Counted from the first letter of the stretch, positions 1 through 8,777 are shown. The stretch is DNA of 64,000 bases from Chryseobacterium flavum (GCF_003385595.1 NZ_QNUE01000010.1:62001-126000), one strand, 5' to 3'. The notes: generated by a model not told the origin, from the sequence alone. Numbers and translations are program-made.

Positions 1-98
1 ATATTAAAGCCCGGAGACCCGAGTTATACAGGGATATCATTGGACAGGAGCATTCATCCGATCAGAAAGTAGTATGGCTGGATGATAAAACAGTTTAA
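1..98 (+). CDS. C-terminal end of a probable carbon-nitrogen hydrolase (nitrilase family), partial
   Basis: A reading frame enters from the left edge and stops at TAA 96-98, leaving about 31 C-terminal residues. The tail contains ARRPELYRDIIGQEH. An R-P-E-L-Y element near the C terminus is common in nitrilase-superfamily amidases, so that is my best guess, but no catalytic Glu, Lys or Cys lies inside the window. A strong hairpin follows at once, which fits the true end of a transcript. The assignment rests on a short tail only. Confidence 0.4.
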   Translation, partial: IKARRPELYRDIIGQEHSSDQKVVWLDDKTV

Positions 99-104
99 AA
101 ACTT

Positions 105-132
105 AATCCCTCTATGATTTCTTAGAGGGATT
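105..132. terminator. Bidirectional hairpin terminator
   Basis: Perfect 10-bp arms AATCCCTCTA (105-114) and TAGAGGGATT (123-132) enclose an 8-nt loop. The hairpin lies between two convergent genes, the partial gene ending at 98 and the rhodanese gene ending at 141, and has T-rich sequence on both sides. It can serve both transcripts. Confidence 0.8.
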
Positions 133-140
133 GAATTATT

Positions 141-497
141 TTACTTGCTGATGGTTTCCTGAAGGTCGCTCCAGGCTCCGCCGTTGTAAACATGTTTAAA
201 GCCCTTTTCTTTCAGTATATTTTCAGCTTTTACACTTCGCAGTCCGTGAGAACAAACCGTGATGTATGTCTTCTCAGGGTCCAGCTCTGTATATCGTTCT
301 CTGATGGTTCCCAATGAAATATTGACAGAACCTTCAATATGTCCCGTTTCGTATTCTTTTTCAGTTCTTACATCCAGGATAACAGCTCCTTTTTTGAGCA
401 ATTTAGGAAGACTGTCATCTAAAGTCTGAAACCGGTAAACTTTATACACTACATACAGCATAAAGGCCATTCCACAGATGATAAAAAGACTCTTCAT
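141..497 (-). CDS. Membrane-anchored single-domain rhodanese-like protein
   Basis: The protein has 118 residues. An N-terminal hydrophobic segment (about residues 4-20) is followed by one rhodanese domain with the LDVRTEKEYETGHI signature and the active-site loop CSHGLR, with the catalytic cysteine at residue 82. Such proteins carry persulfide sulfur on the cysteine; the acceptor here is unknown. The start ATG at 495-497 is preferred over a longer frame reaching 569, because it overlaps the stop of the upstream DUF3817 gene by 4 bases (ATGA), a translational-coupling arrangement, and because the extension runs backwards through that gene. It is the last gene of a three-gene operon with 494-796 and 800-1258, probably controlled by the palindromic operator at 1291-1316. 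Confidence 0.88.
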   Translation of the reverse strand: MKSLFIICGMAFMLYVVYKVYRFQTLDDSLPKLLKKGAVILDVRTEKEYETGHIEGSVNISLGTIRERYTELDPEKTYITVCSHGLRSVKAENILKEKGFKHVYNGGAWSDLQETISK

Positions 498-796
498 AGC
501 TTGCTCAGAATTTTTTTGTCTATATAAAATGTTCCAAACGGGATGAAACAGGCAAGGATTACTTTCCATGTTATTTCTCTGAACTTCCAGTTCTGTTCTA
601 CACCAACACTCAGCGTATTGAAAAGGAAGAGCAGGAATAATGTTCCGTGAACGGGTCCTAATAACCGCACAAATAGAGGGTTACCCATCCAATATTTTAC
701 AGGAACGGCAATACATACCAGGCTTAGCAATGAAATGCCTTCCAGAATTGCCAGAATTCTCAAACGGCCGATTTTTGTTTTCAATAAGTCTATCAT
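494..796 (-). CDS. DUF3817 family integral membrane protein
   Basis: The product is 100 residues with three hydrophobic segments. The pattern LRILAILEGISLLSL, then PVKYWMG, then GPVHGTLFLLFLF matches the DUF3817 family, whose biochemical role is not known. It lies 3 bases after the 800-1258 gene and overlaps the rhodanese gene by 4 bases, so the three are almost certainly co-transcribed. No catalytic motif is visible. Confidence 0.85.
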   Translation of the reverse strand: MIDLLKTKIGRLRILAILEGISLLSLVCIAVPVKYWMGNPLFVRLLGPVHGTLFLLFLFNTLSVGVEQNWKFREITWKVILACFIPFGTFYIDKKILSKL

Positions 797-799
797 AGT

Positions 800-1258
800 T
801 TATCTGAAATAAGGTCTGTTGGCAAAAGGGGAGAAAGGCCAGGGAATAGCTATGAAAATAATGACCAATGCTATAGAAAACCAGATAACCATCGTTCTGA
901 ACTTTTCTTTATCTGAAGATTTTCTTTTGGCTAAAGCAGAACCGATTGTGATGATAATGATAGCCGTAACCATCAATGAAATATGAATCAGTCCGAAAAA
1001 CAGATGTTCAAACGATTCTTTAGCCTCATTAAAATGCTTCCAGAAGTATTGAATCACCGGACTCTTAAAATAGAATATCATTCCTATTACCAATTGTAAA
1101 TGGGCTATAGTTGCTGTCCAATGCCTTACTGTATTATCTGTTCCTGTAAATTTTCTATTTGAAATATATCCTGTGAAAGAACGGTAAATTGCATAGATCA
1201 AGCTTATTAAAACCAGCCAACGGACTAGAGAATGTAAAAAAGTAAGAGTCTGATACAT
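800..1258 (-). CDS. Small multi-span membrane protein, cytochrome-b-like, function unknown
   Basis: This is a 152-residue protein with four hydrophobic stretches (about residues 10-28, 48-66, 88-108 and 122-142). Histidines sit in or near the membrane segments (H9, H46, H53, H85, H92), which is why relatives are sometimes labelled cytochrome B; haem binding is not demonstrated by the sequence. It is the first gene of the operon continuing with DUF3817 and rhodanese. A TACCTTTG -7 box (1279-1286, minus strand) lies 20 bases before the ATG, and a perfect 26-bp palindrome is directly upstream of it. Regulation by the neighbouring TetR protein is likely. Confidence 0.7.
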   Translation of the reverse strand: MYQTLTFLHSLVRWLVLISLIYAIYRSFTGYISNRKFTGTDNTVRHWTATIAHLQLVIGMIFYFKSPVIQYFWKHFNEAKESFEHLFFGLIHISLMVTAIIIITIGSALAKRKSSDKEKFRTMVIWFSIALVIIFIAIPWPFSPFANRPYFR

Positions 1259-1278
1259 CGTTTATTTTTTGAGCACAA

Positions 1279-1286
1279 CAAAGGTA
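1279..1286 (-). promoter_or_regulatory. -7 promoter box for the 800-1258 operon
   Basis: On the minus strand these bases read TACCTTTG, an exact match to the Bacteroidetes -7 consensus TAnnTTTG, 20 bases upstream of the ATG at 1258. The -33 position falls inside the palindrome at 1291-1316, so a repressor bound there would block RNA polymerase. Confidence 0.6.
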
Positions 1287-1290
1287 TGAC

Positions 1291-1316
1291 AAAAACATAC
1301 TAATTAGTATGTTTTT
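1291..1316. promoter_or_regulatory. Perfect 26-bp palindrome, probable TetR-family operator
   Basis: AAAAACATAC (1291-1300), central TAATTA, GTATGTTTTT (1307-1316) form a perfect palindrome. It sits between the tetR stop and the promoter of the downstream membrane-protein operon, covering the spacer and -33 area. TetR dimers commonly bind symmetric sites of this size and AT-rich character. Because it lies just after tetR it could also form a weak hairpin, but the stem has few GC pairs, so an operator is more likely. Confidence 0.65.
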
Positions 1317-1327
1317 GTATAAAAAAA

Positions 1328-1918
1328 TTACTGTAATGATTCAAAATAAGTTTTAAGTCCCTTTAAGTAAGCAAGATATACTGATCTGGAATTTTCAAGT
1401 TTGCCAAGATTTCTGACTCCCCAATATCCGGACATTACAAAAACAGCAATTTCTTCTGCTTGTATGGCTTTTTTAATAAGACCTGTGTCTTTGCCTTTAT
1501 TTATGCTTTCTACTATGGCAGCCTCCCATTGCACCGACAGTTCATTAAGTGCTTTGGTAAAATCCTTATTCCAAGGAGCCATTTCCTGTGTAAGATTGGA
1601 AGCCGGACAACCGTATTCTACTTTTAAAAAGTCATTATTCATCAGCACTTCATACATCAGTGTGTAAATACCCTCCAAAGGATTTCCATTTTTTTGAAGA
1701 GGTTCTATAAATGTTTTTTTGAAATTGGGAGCAAGCAATTCATTAATAATAGCAACCCCCATTTCATCTTTCGTTTTGAAGTGATAATAAAAAGCTCCTT
1801 TAGTCACCTGGGTTGTAGCAATGATATCATCAATGCTGGTAGTCTGGTAACCTTTTACGTAAATGAGTTCAAAGGCTTTCTGAAGAATAGTAAGACGTGT
1901 TGCTTCTGATTTTTTCAT
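1328..1918 (-). CDS. TetR/AcrR family transcriptional regulator
   Basis: The protein has 196 residues. The N-terminal helix-turn-helix covers about residues 5-52, with the typical ending TTQVTKGAFYYHFKTKDEM. The C-terminal part is a ligand-binding domain of the type with C-P-A-S near residue 104 (YGCPASNLTQEM), seen in NemR/AcuR-like regulators that sense reactive small molecules. It is divergent from the MFS exporter at 2069 and lies upstream of the membrane-protein operon ending at 141. The perfect palindrome at 1291-1316 is its best operator candidate. The effector is unknown. Confidence 0.9.
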   Translation of the reverse strand: MKKSEATRLTILQKAFELIYVKGYQTTSIDDIIATTQVTKGAFYYHFKTKDEMGVAIINELLAPNFKKTFIEPLQKNGNPLEGIYTLMYEVLMNNDFLKVEYGCPASNLTQEMAPWNKDFTKALNELSVQWEAAIVESINKGKDTGLIKKAIQAEEIAVFVMSGYWGVRNLGKLENSRSVYLAYLKGLKTYFESLQ

Positions 1919-2068
1919 GAATGTATTTTCCTCTTACTGCAAAGGAACAAATTTTTAAACAGAAAGAAAACTATTATTATTCTGATAAATAACTACAATT
2001 TAAATAATTTTTATAATACATATTTTCAACGGAAATTTGCATAGTCAAGATCAATAAATTATAATGTA

Positions 2069-3286
2069 ATGAATTATCAGAAAGAAATACAGATTAAAAG
2101 TGCATCACAAACTGCTAAGAAAGGACTTCCTGCAGCACTTTGGGCACTAACAATAAGTGCATTCGGAATAGGAACTACAGAATTTGTAATTGTAGGCCTG
2201 CTCCCAACAGTAGCTTCCGATCTTGGAATCACCATTCCTTCAGCAGGGCTTCTGGTAAGTCTTTATGCAATTGGAGTAGCTATCGGAGCTCCGGTATTAA
2301 CGGCTTTAACAGGAAAAGTTCCCCGCAAGATGCTACTGGTATCTATCATGTTGTTATTTGTAATCGGAAATGGTCTGGCTTCTGTAGCGCCCGGTTTTAT
2401 AACTTTGGTTCTGGCAAGAATACTTACGGGATTTGCACATGGGGTATATTTTTCCATAGGTTCTACCATTGCGGCTTCTCTGGTACCGGAAGAAAAGAGG
2501 GCTACTGCGATTTCCATTATGTTTGCGGGGCTTACCCTGGCGATTGTAACCGGAGTTCCGCTGGGAACATTCATAGGTCAGCATTTCGGATGGAGAGCAA
2601 CTTTTATAGGAGTTTCAATCCTGGGAATCATTGGATTAGCGGCCAGTTTAATGCTGGTTCCCAACAATCTGAAAAACGGGGAATCAGCTTCTTTAAAAAG
2701 TCAGTTTAAAGTACTGGGGAACAGACGTTTGATTTTTGCCTTTTTAATGACAGCGATGGGATATGGAGGAACATTTGTAGTTTTCACCTATCTGTCACCT
2801 ATTTTACAGAAAATCACAGGTTTTCAGGAATCAACAGTTACTTTTATCCTGCTGATCTACGGAATTGCTATTGCTTTGGGAAATCTTCTGGGTGGAAAAA
2901 TGGCTAATAAAAATCCTCTTAAGGCACTTCTATGGATGTTTGCCGCTCAGGAATTGGTATTATTTGCATTTTACTTTACGGTAAGCAGTCCTGTTTTAAG
3001 TATCATTACGCTTTTCTTTCTGGGAGCATTATCATTTGCTTCTGTTCCCGGATTGCAGCTGTTGGTAGTACAGATTGCAGAAAAAGAACTTCCGGGAACC
3101 GAGGATGTCGCTTCTGGGATTAATATTGCCGCCTTTAATATTGGTATTGCTATCGGATCATATGCAGGAGGGATTATCGTGACGTCATCTTTAGGATTAG
3201 CGAGTACTCCCTGGATCGGAGCATTATTTCTGGTGATTACCGTACTGATCACACTGTACAGTATCCGTTTGAGTAAGAAAGGTTAA
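2069..3286 (+). CDS. MFS transporter, DHA1 exporter family (PbuE/NepI/AraJ-like)
   Basis: The 405-residue protein has twelve predicted membrane spans. Its N terminus after a short cytoplasmic tail reads FGIGTTEFVIVGLLP, a hallmark of the DHA1 group that includes purine-nucleoside and sugar exporters. The motif-A region between spans 2 and 3 is degenerate (LTGKVPRKMLL), and GVPLGTFIGQHFGWRATF is the motif-C-like region. It is divergent from the TetR gene, which may control it, though no clear palindrome was seen in the 150-bp gap. The substrate cannot be predicted; drug or metabolite efflux is likely. Confidence 0.85.
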   Translation: MNYQKEIQIKSASQTAKKGLPAALWALTISAFGIGTTEFVIVGLLPTVASDLGITIPSAGLLVSLYAIGVAIGAPVLTALTGKVPRKMLLVSIMLLFVIGNGLASVAPGFITLVLARILTGFAHGVYFSIGSTIAASLVPEEKRATAISIMFAGLTLAIVTGVPLGTFIGQHFGWRATFIGVSILGIIGLAASLMLVPNNLKNGESASLKSQFKVLGNRRLIFAFLMTAMGYGGTFVVFTYLSPILQKITGFQESTVTFILLIYGIAIALGNLLGGKMANKNPLKALLWMFAAQELVLFAFYFTVSSPVLSIITLFFLGALSFASVPGLQLLVVQIAEKELPGTEDVASGINIAAFNIGIAIGSYAGGIIVTSSLGLASTPWIGALFLVITVLITLYSIRLSKKG

Positions 3287-3311
3287 GATTTTACTATCTG
3301 ATGTATCATCT

Positions 3312-3335
3312 GTGTCAAGTTTTAAACCTTGACAC
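3312..3335. terminator. Palindromic hairpin after the MFS gene, related to the repeat at 20401
   Basis: GTGTCAAG (3312-3319) pairs with CTTGACAC (3328-3335) around TTTTAAAC. It lies between convergent genes and can act as a terminator. Its core is nearly the same as the palindrome at 20401-20439 (TCAAGGTTT / AAACCTTGA), so it is probably a copy of a dispersed palindromic repeat used as a terminator. Confidence 0.55.
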
Positions 3336-3363
3336 GGATATATTGTCAGAGATAAGTAGAAAA

Positions 3364-4008
3364 TCAGACTTCATATATCTCTGCATCTGTGAAGACAAAA
3401 AAAGTACTTTTCTCTGGCAGGTTTTTCGTATCCAGTCCGGTGAATTCACTAAAAGCCGGTAATAATAATTGGTTGCTGCTGAGAGCAAAGCAGGGCAGTC
3501 TGATATTCCTTACCGAAGAATTCAGTACAATTCCGGGATGAATGTGCCCGGTAATCTGGAATCCTGACCTTGTTTTATCAAAATCATGGATAAAAGTAAT
3601 ACCTGCTATTTCGAGTGACTCTGACTTATAATTAAAACATAATTTTTCTTCCAGAGCTTTTGATATCCGGTCATGATTTCCTTCAATAAGATAAAATTGC
3701 ATATCAGGATACCGGGATTTCCATGTGCAGAATTCATCCACATCAGAATTGTCTCCTGCATGAAGTAAATCCCCAACCACAACAAATTTTTCAGGGTGAA
3801 AAAATTCAATCAGCGCAGATAATCTTTGCAGGTCACTTTTCATAATATGATTAGCCAGTGCAATACCATTTTTGCGGAAATGAGCCGTTTTTCCGATATG
3901 AAGATCTGAAAGAACAAGCGCTTTTTCTTTTTCCCAGAATGCTGCACGCTGATTGGTAAGAATAAAAATTTCGTCCTGAATAGAAATGCTTTTGGTGGCT
4001 ATAAACAC
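3364..4008 (-). CDS. pdeM: Ligase-associated DNA damage response endonuclease PdeM (metallophosphoesterase)
   Basis: This is a 214-residue calcineurin-like phosphoesterase. The metal-binding motifs are all present: LSDLHIGKTAHFRK, VVVGDLLHAG, IEGNHDR and ITGHIHPG. The length and the LHIGKxxHF form match the PdeM/MPE family found beside ATP-dependent ligase, Lhr-type helicase and the SNM1-like exonuclease in many bacteria. Those three genes lie upstream here (4760-9796), separated by a phosphoglycerate mutase gene. Homologues are Mn-dependent DNA endonucleases. It is probably the last gene of the repair transcript, with a 50-base gap from the mutase stop. Confidence 0.9.
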   Translation of the reverse strand: MFIATKSISIQDEIFILTNQRAAFWEKEKALVLSDLHIGKTAHFRKNGIALANHIMKSDLQRLSALIEFFHPEKFVVVGDLLHAGDNSDVDEFCTWKSRYPDMQFYLIEGNHDRISKALEEKLCFNYKSESLEIAGITFIHDFDKTRSGFQITGHIHPGIVLNSSVRNIRLPCFALSSNQLLLPAFSEFTGLDTKNLPEKSTFFVFTDAEIYEV

Positions 4009-4058
4009 GCTGTATGGATTGAAAATTTAATGTCCAAAGATAAGCTTTATTAACCGGA

Positions 4059-4661
4059 TCAGCCAACTTTCCGGCTTGCATGAAAGCTTTCATCAAAAAT
4101 ATAAGTAATGGGAACACCTGTGGCAATTTCTCTTTCCAATATTTCCTCAGGAGACAGATGTTCCAGATACATGATGAGTGAACGGAGACTGTTACCATGA
4201 GTTACGATCAAAATATTTTCTCCCTTTTTCAGAAGAGGTGCTACTTTATTTTCAAAATAGGGGATTACCCTGTTATATGTATCCTTAAGGCTTTCACCTC
4301 CGGGTGGAATTACATCATAAGATCTTCGCCAGATATGAACCTGTTCATCTCCGTACTTCTGAGCTGTTTCAGCCTTATTCAACCCTTCCAGACTTCCATA
4401 AGAGCGTTCATTCAGTGCCTTGTCTATAATTACCGGAATATCGGGCTTTCCTATTTCACTAAGAATAACCGTAAGGGTATGCTGAGCCCTGATGAGGGCG
4501 GAAGTAAAAGCAATATCTATTTTTTCATCCTTTAAGATCATCCCTGCTCTTTTTGCTTCTTCTATACCCAGTTCGGTGATATCGATATCATGCCAGCCTG
4601 TAAATCTGTTTTCCAGATTCCAGAGTGACTGTCCATGACGGACCAGAAATAATTTTGCCAT
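4059..4661 (-). CDS. gpmA: 2,3-bisphosphoglycerate-dependent phosphoglycerate mutase
   Basis: The 200-residue protein interconverts 3- and 2-phosphoglycerate in glycolysis. The histidine-phosphatase motif LVRHGQSLWN with the phosphorylated His, then FTGWHDIDITELG, NERSYGSLEGLNK and the second catalytic VTHGNSLRSL are clear. The start ATG at 4659-4661 gives MAKLFLVRHG. A longer in-frame extension to 4715 is only hydrophobic filler and is not supported. It sits inside the ligase-associated repair cassette (98 bases after the helicase, 50 before pdeM), which is an odd place for a glycolytic gene. Confidence 0.93.
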   Translation of the reverse strand: MAKLFLVRHGQSLWNLENRFTGWHDIDITELGIEEAKRAGMILKDEKIDIAFTSALIRAQHTLTVILSEIGKPDIPVIIDKALNERSYGSLEGLNKAETAQKYGDEQVHIWRRSYDVIPPGGESLKDTYNRVIPYFENKVAPLLKKGENILIVTHGNSLRSLIMYLEHLSPEEILEREIATGVPITYIFDESFHASRKVG

Positions 4662-4759
4662 TATTTTATCTCTTAAAAGAATAATCCAAGATACGGCTAT
4701 TATTAAACTTAACAAAGAGATTCGGTCTGTAAAACCTGTCAGTCATCAGAAAAATTTTA

Positions 4760-7195
4760 TTATTTATAATTCAGCATCCTTTTAATTCTTGCATCCAGCC
4801 CTTCACTGGAAAGGGTCTGTCTGAGACTGTCCACTTTTATAGGAAAGCTCAGGGGAGTAAAGGAACGGGAGTATTTTAAAATAACTTCTGATTTTTCGAT
4901 TCTTTTAAAAGCTTCTACAAGCCTTTGCTCCTGAAGCTGCATATTAAAAACTTCGGTATAGGCCTGTTTAATAAGGAAATGGCCCGAATCAAAATCATCC
5001 AGCACTTTAAAGATCAGCCCGGCAGAACTTTGTAAAGATTTATTGGAACGTTGCTTACCTGCATAGTTCTGAATTACCATTCCTGAAATCACCGCAATAT
5101 CCCTGAATTTCCTTCTGGCCATTTCTGCGGAATTGATACTTGCGATCACATCATTCATTAGATTTTCCCGGGTTAAGATCTGTTGCAGATTCTCCTCATT
5201 TAACGGAATTTCTTTATCACTAAACAGTTCAAATCCGTAATCATTCATTGCCATTGAAAATGAAATAGGCGCCAGCTTTGAGATACGATAGGCAATCAAT
5301 GCGGCCATGACCTCATGTACCAGGCGTCCTTCAAAAGGATACATAAACAAATGATAGCCTTCCCGGTTTTTAATCATTTCCACCAAAAATTCATCTTCTT
5401 TTGGAATATGGGAATTCTCTTCCTGATTTGCCAGTAAAGGATGCAGGAACTTCAGTTCTTTTTCAGAAGCCTTAGGACTAAGTGCATGTGAAAGCTTTTC
5501 TCTTAAAAAGTGTCCCAGATTGGAACTTAGCGGCAGCCTTCCGCCAAGATAACTAGGAACTAAAGCTCTTCCTTTAGCGGCTCTTACATAGACTGTCATA
5601 TCTTTAATCATGGCGACTTCCAGGGTTCGTCCTGCCAGAATAAACTTTTCCTCTTTTTTCAGTTTTGAAATAAAATATTCTTCAATCATTCCAACGTAGC
5701 CTCCGGATATAAATTTCACTTTCAGCATGGCATCGCTAACGATTACTCCCATATTCATTCTGTGAAGCATAGCGATCTTTCTTGAAGTCACTTTGTAAAG
5801 CCCGTCTTCCATAATGACAACCTTATGGAATTCTTCGTAACTTTTTAAAACACTCCCTCCAATCGTCAGAAATTCAAGGATACTTTTCCATTCTTCATCC
5901 AATATTTCCTGAAACGCATAGACTTTTTTAATTCTTTCATATACTTCGTCAGGATAAAACCCATCACCGACCGCGAGGGTCATCAGAAACTGAACCAATA
6001 CATCAAAGCACAGGACCTGAGGTTCTCTGGGCTCAACAACTTTCTGTTTTACTGCTTCTTTTAATGCTGAAACTTCAATCAGTTCCAGAGAATGGGTAGG
6101 AACACAGTAAATTTTAGAAGTTTCAAAAGGGGAGTGTCCACTGCGTCCGGCACGTTGCAGGAAACGGGCAACACCCTTGGCAGAACCTATTTGAATAACA
6201 GTATCCACAGGTTTAAAATCAATTCCAAGATCAAGTGAGGAAGTGGAAACTACGGCTTTTAATTTGCCGGAGCTCAGGTTTTCTTCAATCCAGATCCTTA
6301 AATGAGCATCAATAGAGCTGTGATGTATTGCGATCTGTCCTGCAAAATCAGGGTATGCATCCAGCAATAACTGATACCACATTTCACTCTGGCTTCGTGT
6401 ATTGGTAAAAACAATAGTAGATTTTGACTCTAAAATAATAGGAACAACTTTATCTGCAAGCTTGTTTCCCAGATGCCCTGCCCACGGCAAAATTTCAATT
6501 TCATCCGGGAAAACAGGCAGAATATCTATTTTCTTATGTTCTTTGGCCGTAACCTTTGTCTTTTTAATATCATAAGGAATAAGAACTTCCATGGCCTCAT
6601 CCAGATTCCCGATAGTGGCGGTAATTCCCCAGATCTTAACCTTCGGAACGTATTTTCTGAGCTGGGAAATGGCAAGTTCTACCATGACCCCGCGTTTTGA
6701 ACCGAGTAATTCATGCCATTCATCCACCGTAACACATTTCATATCCCTAAAAAAGGACTCATGATTTTTTTGGGCCAGCAGTAAATGAAGACTTTCAGGA
6801 GTTACCACAAGAATTTCCGGCATTTTTTTTACCTGCTGTTGTCTCACTTTCGGATCGGTATCTCCGTTTCTTACCCCAACAGCCCAATCCAGTCCGATTT
6901 CATCAATAGCTTCCTGCATCGCCTTCGCAATATCTTTGGATAATGAGCGAAGCGGGGTGATCCAGATCATTCTTAATCCTTTTTTGTATTGTTCAGGATG
7001 ATTCAGGAAGTCTGAAATCAATGCTAAAAAGACAGAAAAAGTTTTCCCGAAACCAGTAGGAGCGACTACCATTCCACTATATCCATTTCCGAATTTCCGC
7101 CATGTATCCGTCTGGAACTTAAAAGGAGCAATACCTTTATCGCTCATCCATTGCTGAATGATCTTAAATCCATCGGTATGTTCAAAAGCAGCCAA
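4760..7195 (-). CDS. Ligase-associated DEXH-box DNA helicase (Lhr-core type)
   Basis: The 811-residue superfamily-2 helicase carries motif I APTGFGKT, motif II VDEWHELLG, motif III ITATIGN and motif VI QRAGRSGHS, followed by the winged-helix and C-terminal domains of the Lhr-core family. Family members are 3'-5' ATP-dependent helicases that act with the neighbouring ligase and nucleases in DNA repair. The start codon is TTG (7193-7195): one base separates it from the ligase TAA, and the resulting N terminus MAAFEHTDGFKIIQQWMSDKG includes the expected pre-helicase segment, whereas the first internal ATG would remove 16 residues. Translational coupling probably compensates for the weak start. 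Confidence 0.92.
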   Translation of the reverse strand: MAAFEHTDGFKIIQQWMSDKGIAPFKFQTDTWRKFGNGYSGMVVAPTGFGKTFSVFLALISDFLNHPEQYKKGLRMIWITPLRSLSKDIAKAMQEAIDEIGLDWAVGVRNGDTDPKVRQQQVKKMPEILVVTPESLHLLLAQKNHESFFRDMKCVTVDEWHELLGSKRGVMVELAISQLRKYVPKVKIWGITATIGNLDEAMEVLIPYDIKKTKVTAKEHKKIDILPVFPDEIEILPWAGHLGNKLADKVVPIILESKSTIVFTNTRSQSEMWYQLLLDAYPDFAGQIAIHHSSIDAHLRIWIEENLSSGKLKAVVSTSSLDLGIDFKPVDTVIQIGSAKGVARFLQRAGRSGHSPFETSKIYCVPTHSLELIEVSALKEAVKQKVVEPREPQVLCFDVLVQFLMTLAVGDGFYPDEVYERIKKVYAFQEILDEEWKSILEFLTIGGSVLKSYEEFHKVVIMEDGLYKVTSRKIAMLHRMNMGVIVSDAMLKVKFISGGYVGMIEEYFISKLKKEEKFILAGRTLEVAMIKDMTVYVRAAKGRALVPSYLGGRLPLSSNLGHFLREKLSHALSPKASEKELKFLHPLLANQEENSHIPKEDEFLVEMIKNREGYHLFMYPFEGRLVHEVMAALIAYRISKLAPISFSMAMNDYGFELFSDKEIPLNEENLQQILTRENLMNDVIASINSAEMARRKFRDIAVISGMVIQNYAGKQRSNKSLQSSAGLIFKVLDDFDSGHFLIKQAYTEVFNMQLQEQRLVEAFKRIEKSEVILKYSRSFTPLSFPIKVDSLRQTLSSEGLDARIKRMLNYK

Positions 7196-7196
7196 T

Positions 7197-8777
7197 TTAT
7201 TGTATCAGTTTTTTTATTTCTTCTAGAGTGTCTATTTCATCTACTGTTTTATCTTTCCGCCATCTTACAATTCTCGGGAAACGGAGCGCAACACCGCTTT
7301 TATGTCGGTTGCTGAAACCTATCCCTTCAAAAGCAATTTCGAAGACCAGCTCTGCTTTTACCGTTCTTACAGGACCGAACTTCTCAATAGCATTTTTGGT
7401 CACAAAGCGGCTTACTTCCATGATTTCTTTATCTGTAAGCCCGGAATACGCTTTGGCTATGGTTACTAAAGCATCACCATTTTTCACGGCAAAAGTATAA
7501 TCAGTATAGTAAGCACTTCGTCTTCCGCTTCCTTTCTGGGCATAAATAAGCACAGCATCAATGGTAAACGGATTGATTTTCCACTTCCACCAGTCACCTT
7601 TTTTCCGGCCGGAATGGTAAGGAGAATTTTTCTGCTTCAACATCAGTCCTTCACTGTTTACTTTCCTTGAATTTTCTCTGAGAGTATTCAGTTCTTCCCA
7701 TTTTTCGAAGTCCAGACTTTTGGAGATGCTGATGTTCTGAGGATTTTCATTCAATAACAGTTCTTCAAGCAAAGCTCGTCTTGCAGAGAGCGGCTTCTCC
7801 CTCAGATCATTATCTTCAAGTTCCAGCAGGTCATAAGCAAAAACTTCAATCGGAATTTCCGACAGCATTTTTTTAGTTAAAGTTTTCCTGTTTAATCTTT
7901 TTTGTAATTCATTAAAATTTAAAACCTTACCGTCTTTTACTGCTAATATTTCTCCGTCTAATACAAAATTGCCTTTCATTTCCTGTACAACTTCCCTGAT
8001 CTCCGGAAATTGTTCTGTCACAAGTTCTTCACCTCTCGACCAGATGAAGACTTCATCGTTTCTCCGTATGATCTGTCCGCGTATTCCGTCCCATTTGTAT
8101 TCTACCAGCCATTCATCAGGATTTCCCAGTTCTTCAGGTTCTTTTTCCAAAGGATAGGCGAGGCAGAAAGGATAAGGTTTTGAGTTATCAGGATTAATGT
8201 TTTCTGCATCAATAAGCTCTTTGAAAGACACTTCATCCGGGAGCCATTTTCCCATCAGGCTATGCATCAAAGCACTGGATTCCTGACCGGAAAATCTGGT
8301 TAATGCATTGATTAACGTTTTATCTGATACTCCGATACGAAAACTTCCGCCAATTAATTTATTGAAAATCAAACGTTCTGTGTAATCCAAACCATTCCAT
8401 GACTGCAGTACAAATTCTTTTTTCTCTGTATCTGTTTTACTTTTTAAATTAACAATATCATTCATCCATTCTGATAAAGTACGCTCGATTTTTTCCTGTG
8501 GAGGAGGCAATATCAATGATAAGGTTTCCCCAAGATCTCCTACAGAAGAATAAGACTCCTGAAACAGCCAGTAGGGAAGCTGCGTAATCTCCAAAGCCCA
8601 TTCTTTCATATAATTGGTATTCACATTTCTCTTGGGTCTTTTTCCGGTAAACAAGGCAATAAACCATACTTTATCTTTATCGGGAGCACGCTCCAGGTAA
8701 TCAATGATGGCATCTATTTTAGCATTGGTCTTATTGGTGGTTTCCAACGCGTTGATAAGTTCTGCAAAGTGTCTCAT
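7197..8777 (-). CDS. ATP-dependent DNA ligase (LigB/LigD-ligase-domain type)
   Basis: The 526-residue protein has an N-terminal DNA-binding domain, a nucleotidyltransferase domain and an OB domain. The adenylation motif is EYKWDGIRG with the nucleophilic Lys at residue 228; further motifs include FVLDGEILA, EGLMLK and WWKWK. It seals nicks using ATP, in addition to the NAD-dependent LigA expected elsewhere in the genome. Its start overlaps the stop of the exonuclease gene by 4 bases and its stop is one base from the helicase start, so Exo-Lig-helicase form a coupled operon. This is the ligase of the four-gene repair cassette. Confidence 0.93.
   Translation of the reverse strand: MRHFAELINALETTNKTNAKIDAIIDYLERAPDKDKVWFIALFTGKRPKRNVNTNYMKEWALEITQLPYWLFQESYSSVGDLGETLSLILPPPQEKIERTLSEWMNDIVNLKSKTDTEKKEFVLQSWNGLDYTERLIFNKLIGGSFRIGVSDKTLINALTRFSGQESSALMHSLMGKWLPDEVSFKELIDAENINPDNSKPYPFCLAYPLEKEPEELGNPDEWLVEYKWDGIRGQIIRRNDEVFIWSRGEELVTEQFPEIREVVQEMKGNFVLDGEILAVKDGKVLNFNELQKRLNRKTLTKKMLSEIPIEVFAYDLLELEDNDLREKPLSARRALLEELLLNENPQNISISKSLDFEKWEELNTLRENSRKVNSEGLMLKQKNSPYHSGRKKGDWWKWKINPFTIDAVLIYAQKGSGRRSAYYTDYTFAVKNGDALVTIAKAYSGLTDKEIMEVSRFVTKNAIEKFGPVRTVKAELVFEIAFEGIGFSNRHKSGVALRFPRIVRWRKDKTVDEIDTLEEIKKLIQ

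Noticed and set aside
1291..1316. Palindrome as a terminator of the TetR gene
   Set aside because: The stem has only a few GC pairs and no separate loop, and it overlaps a promoter; an operator explains the position better.
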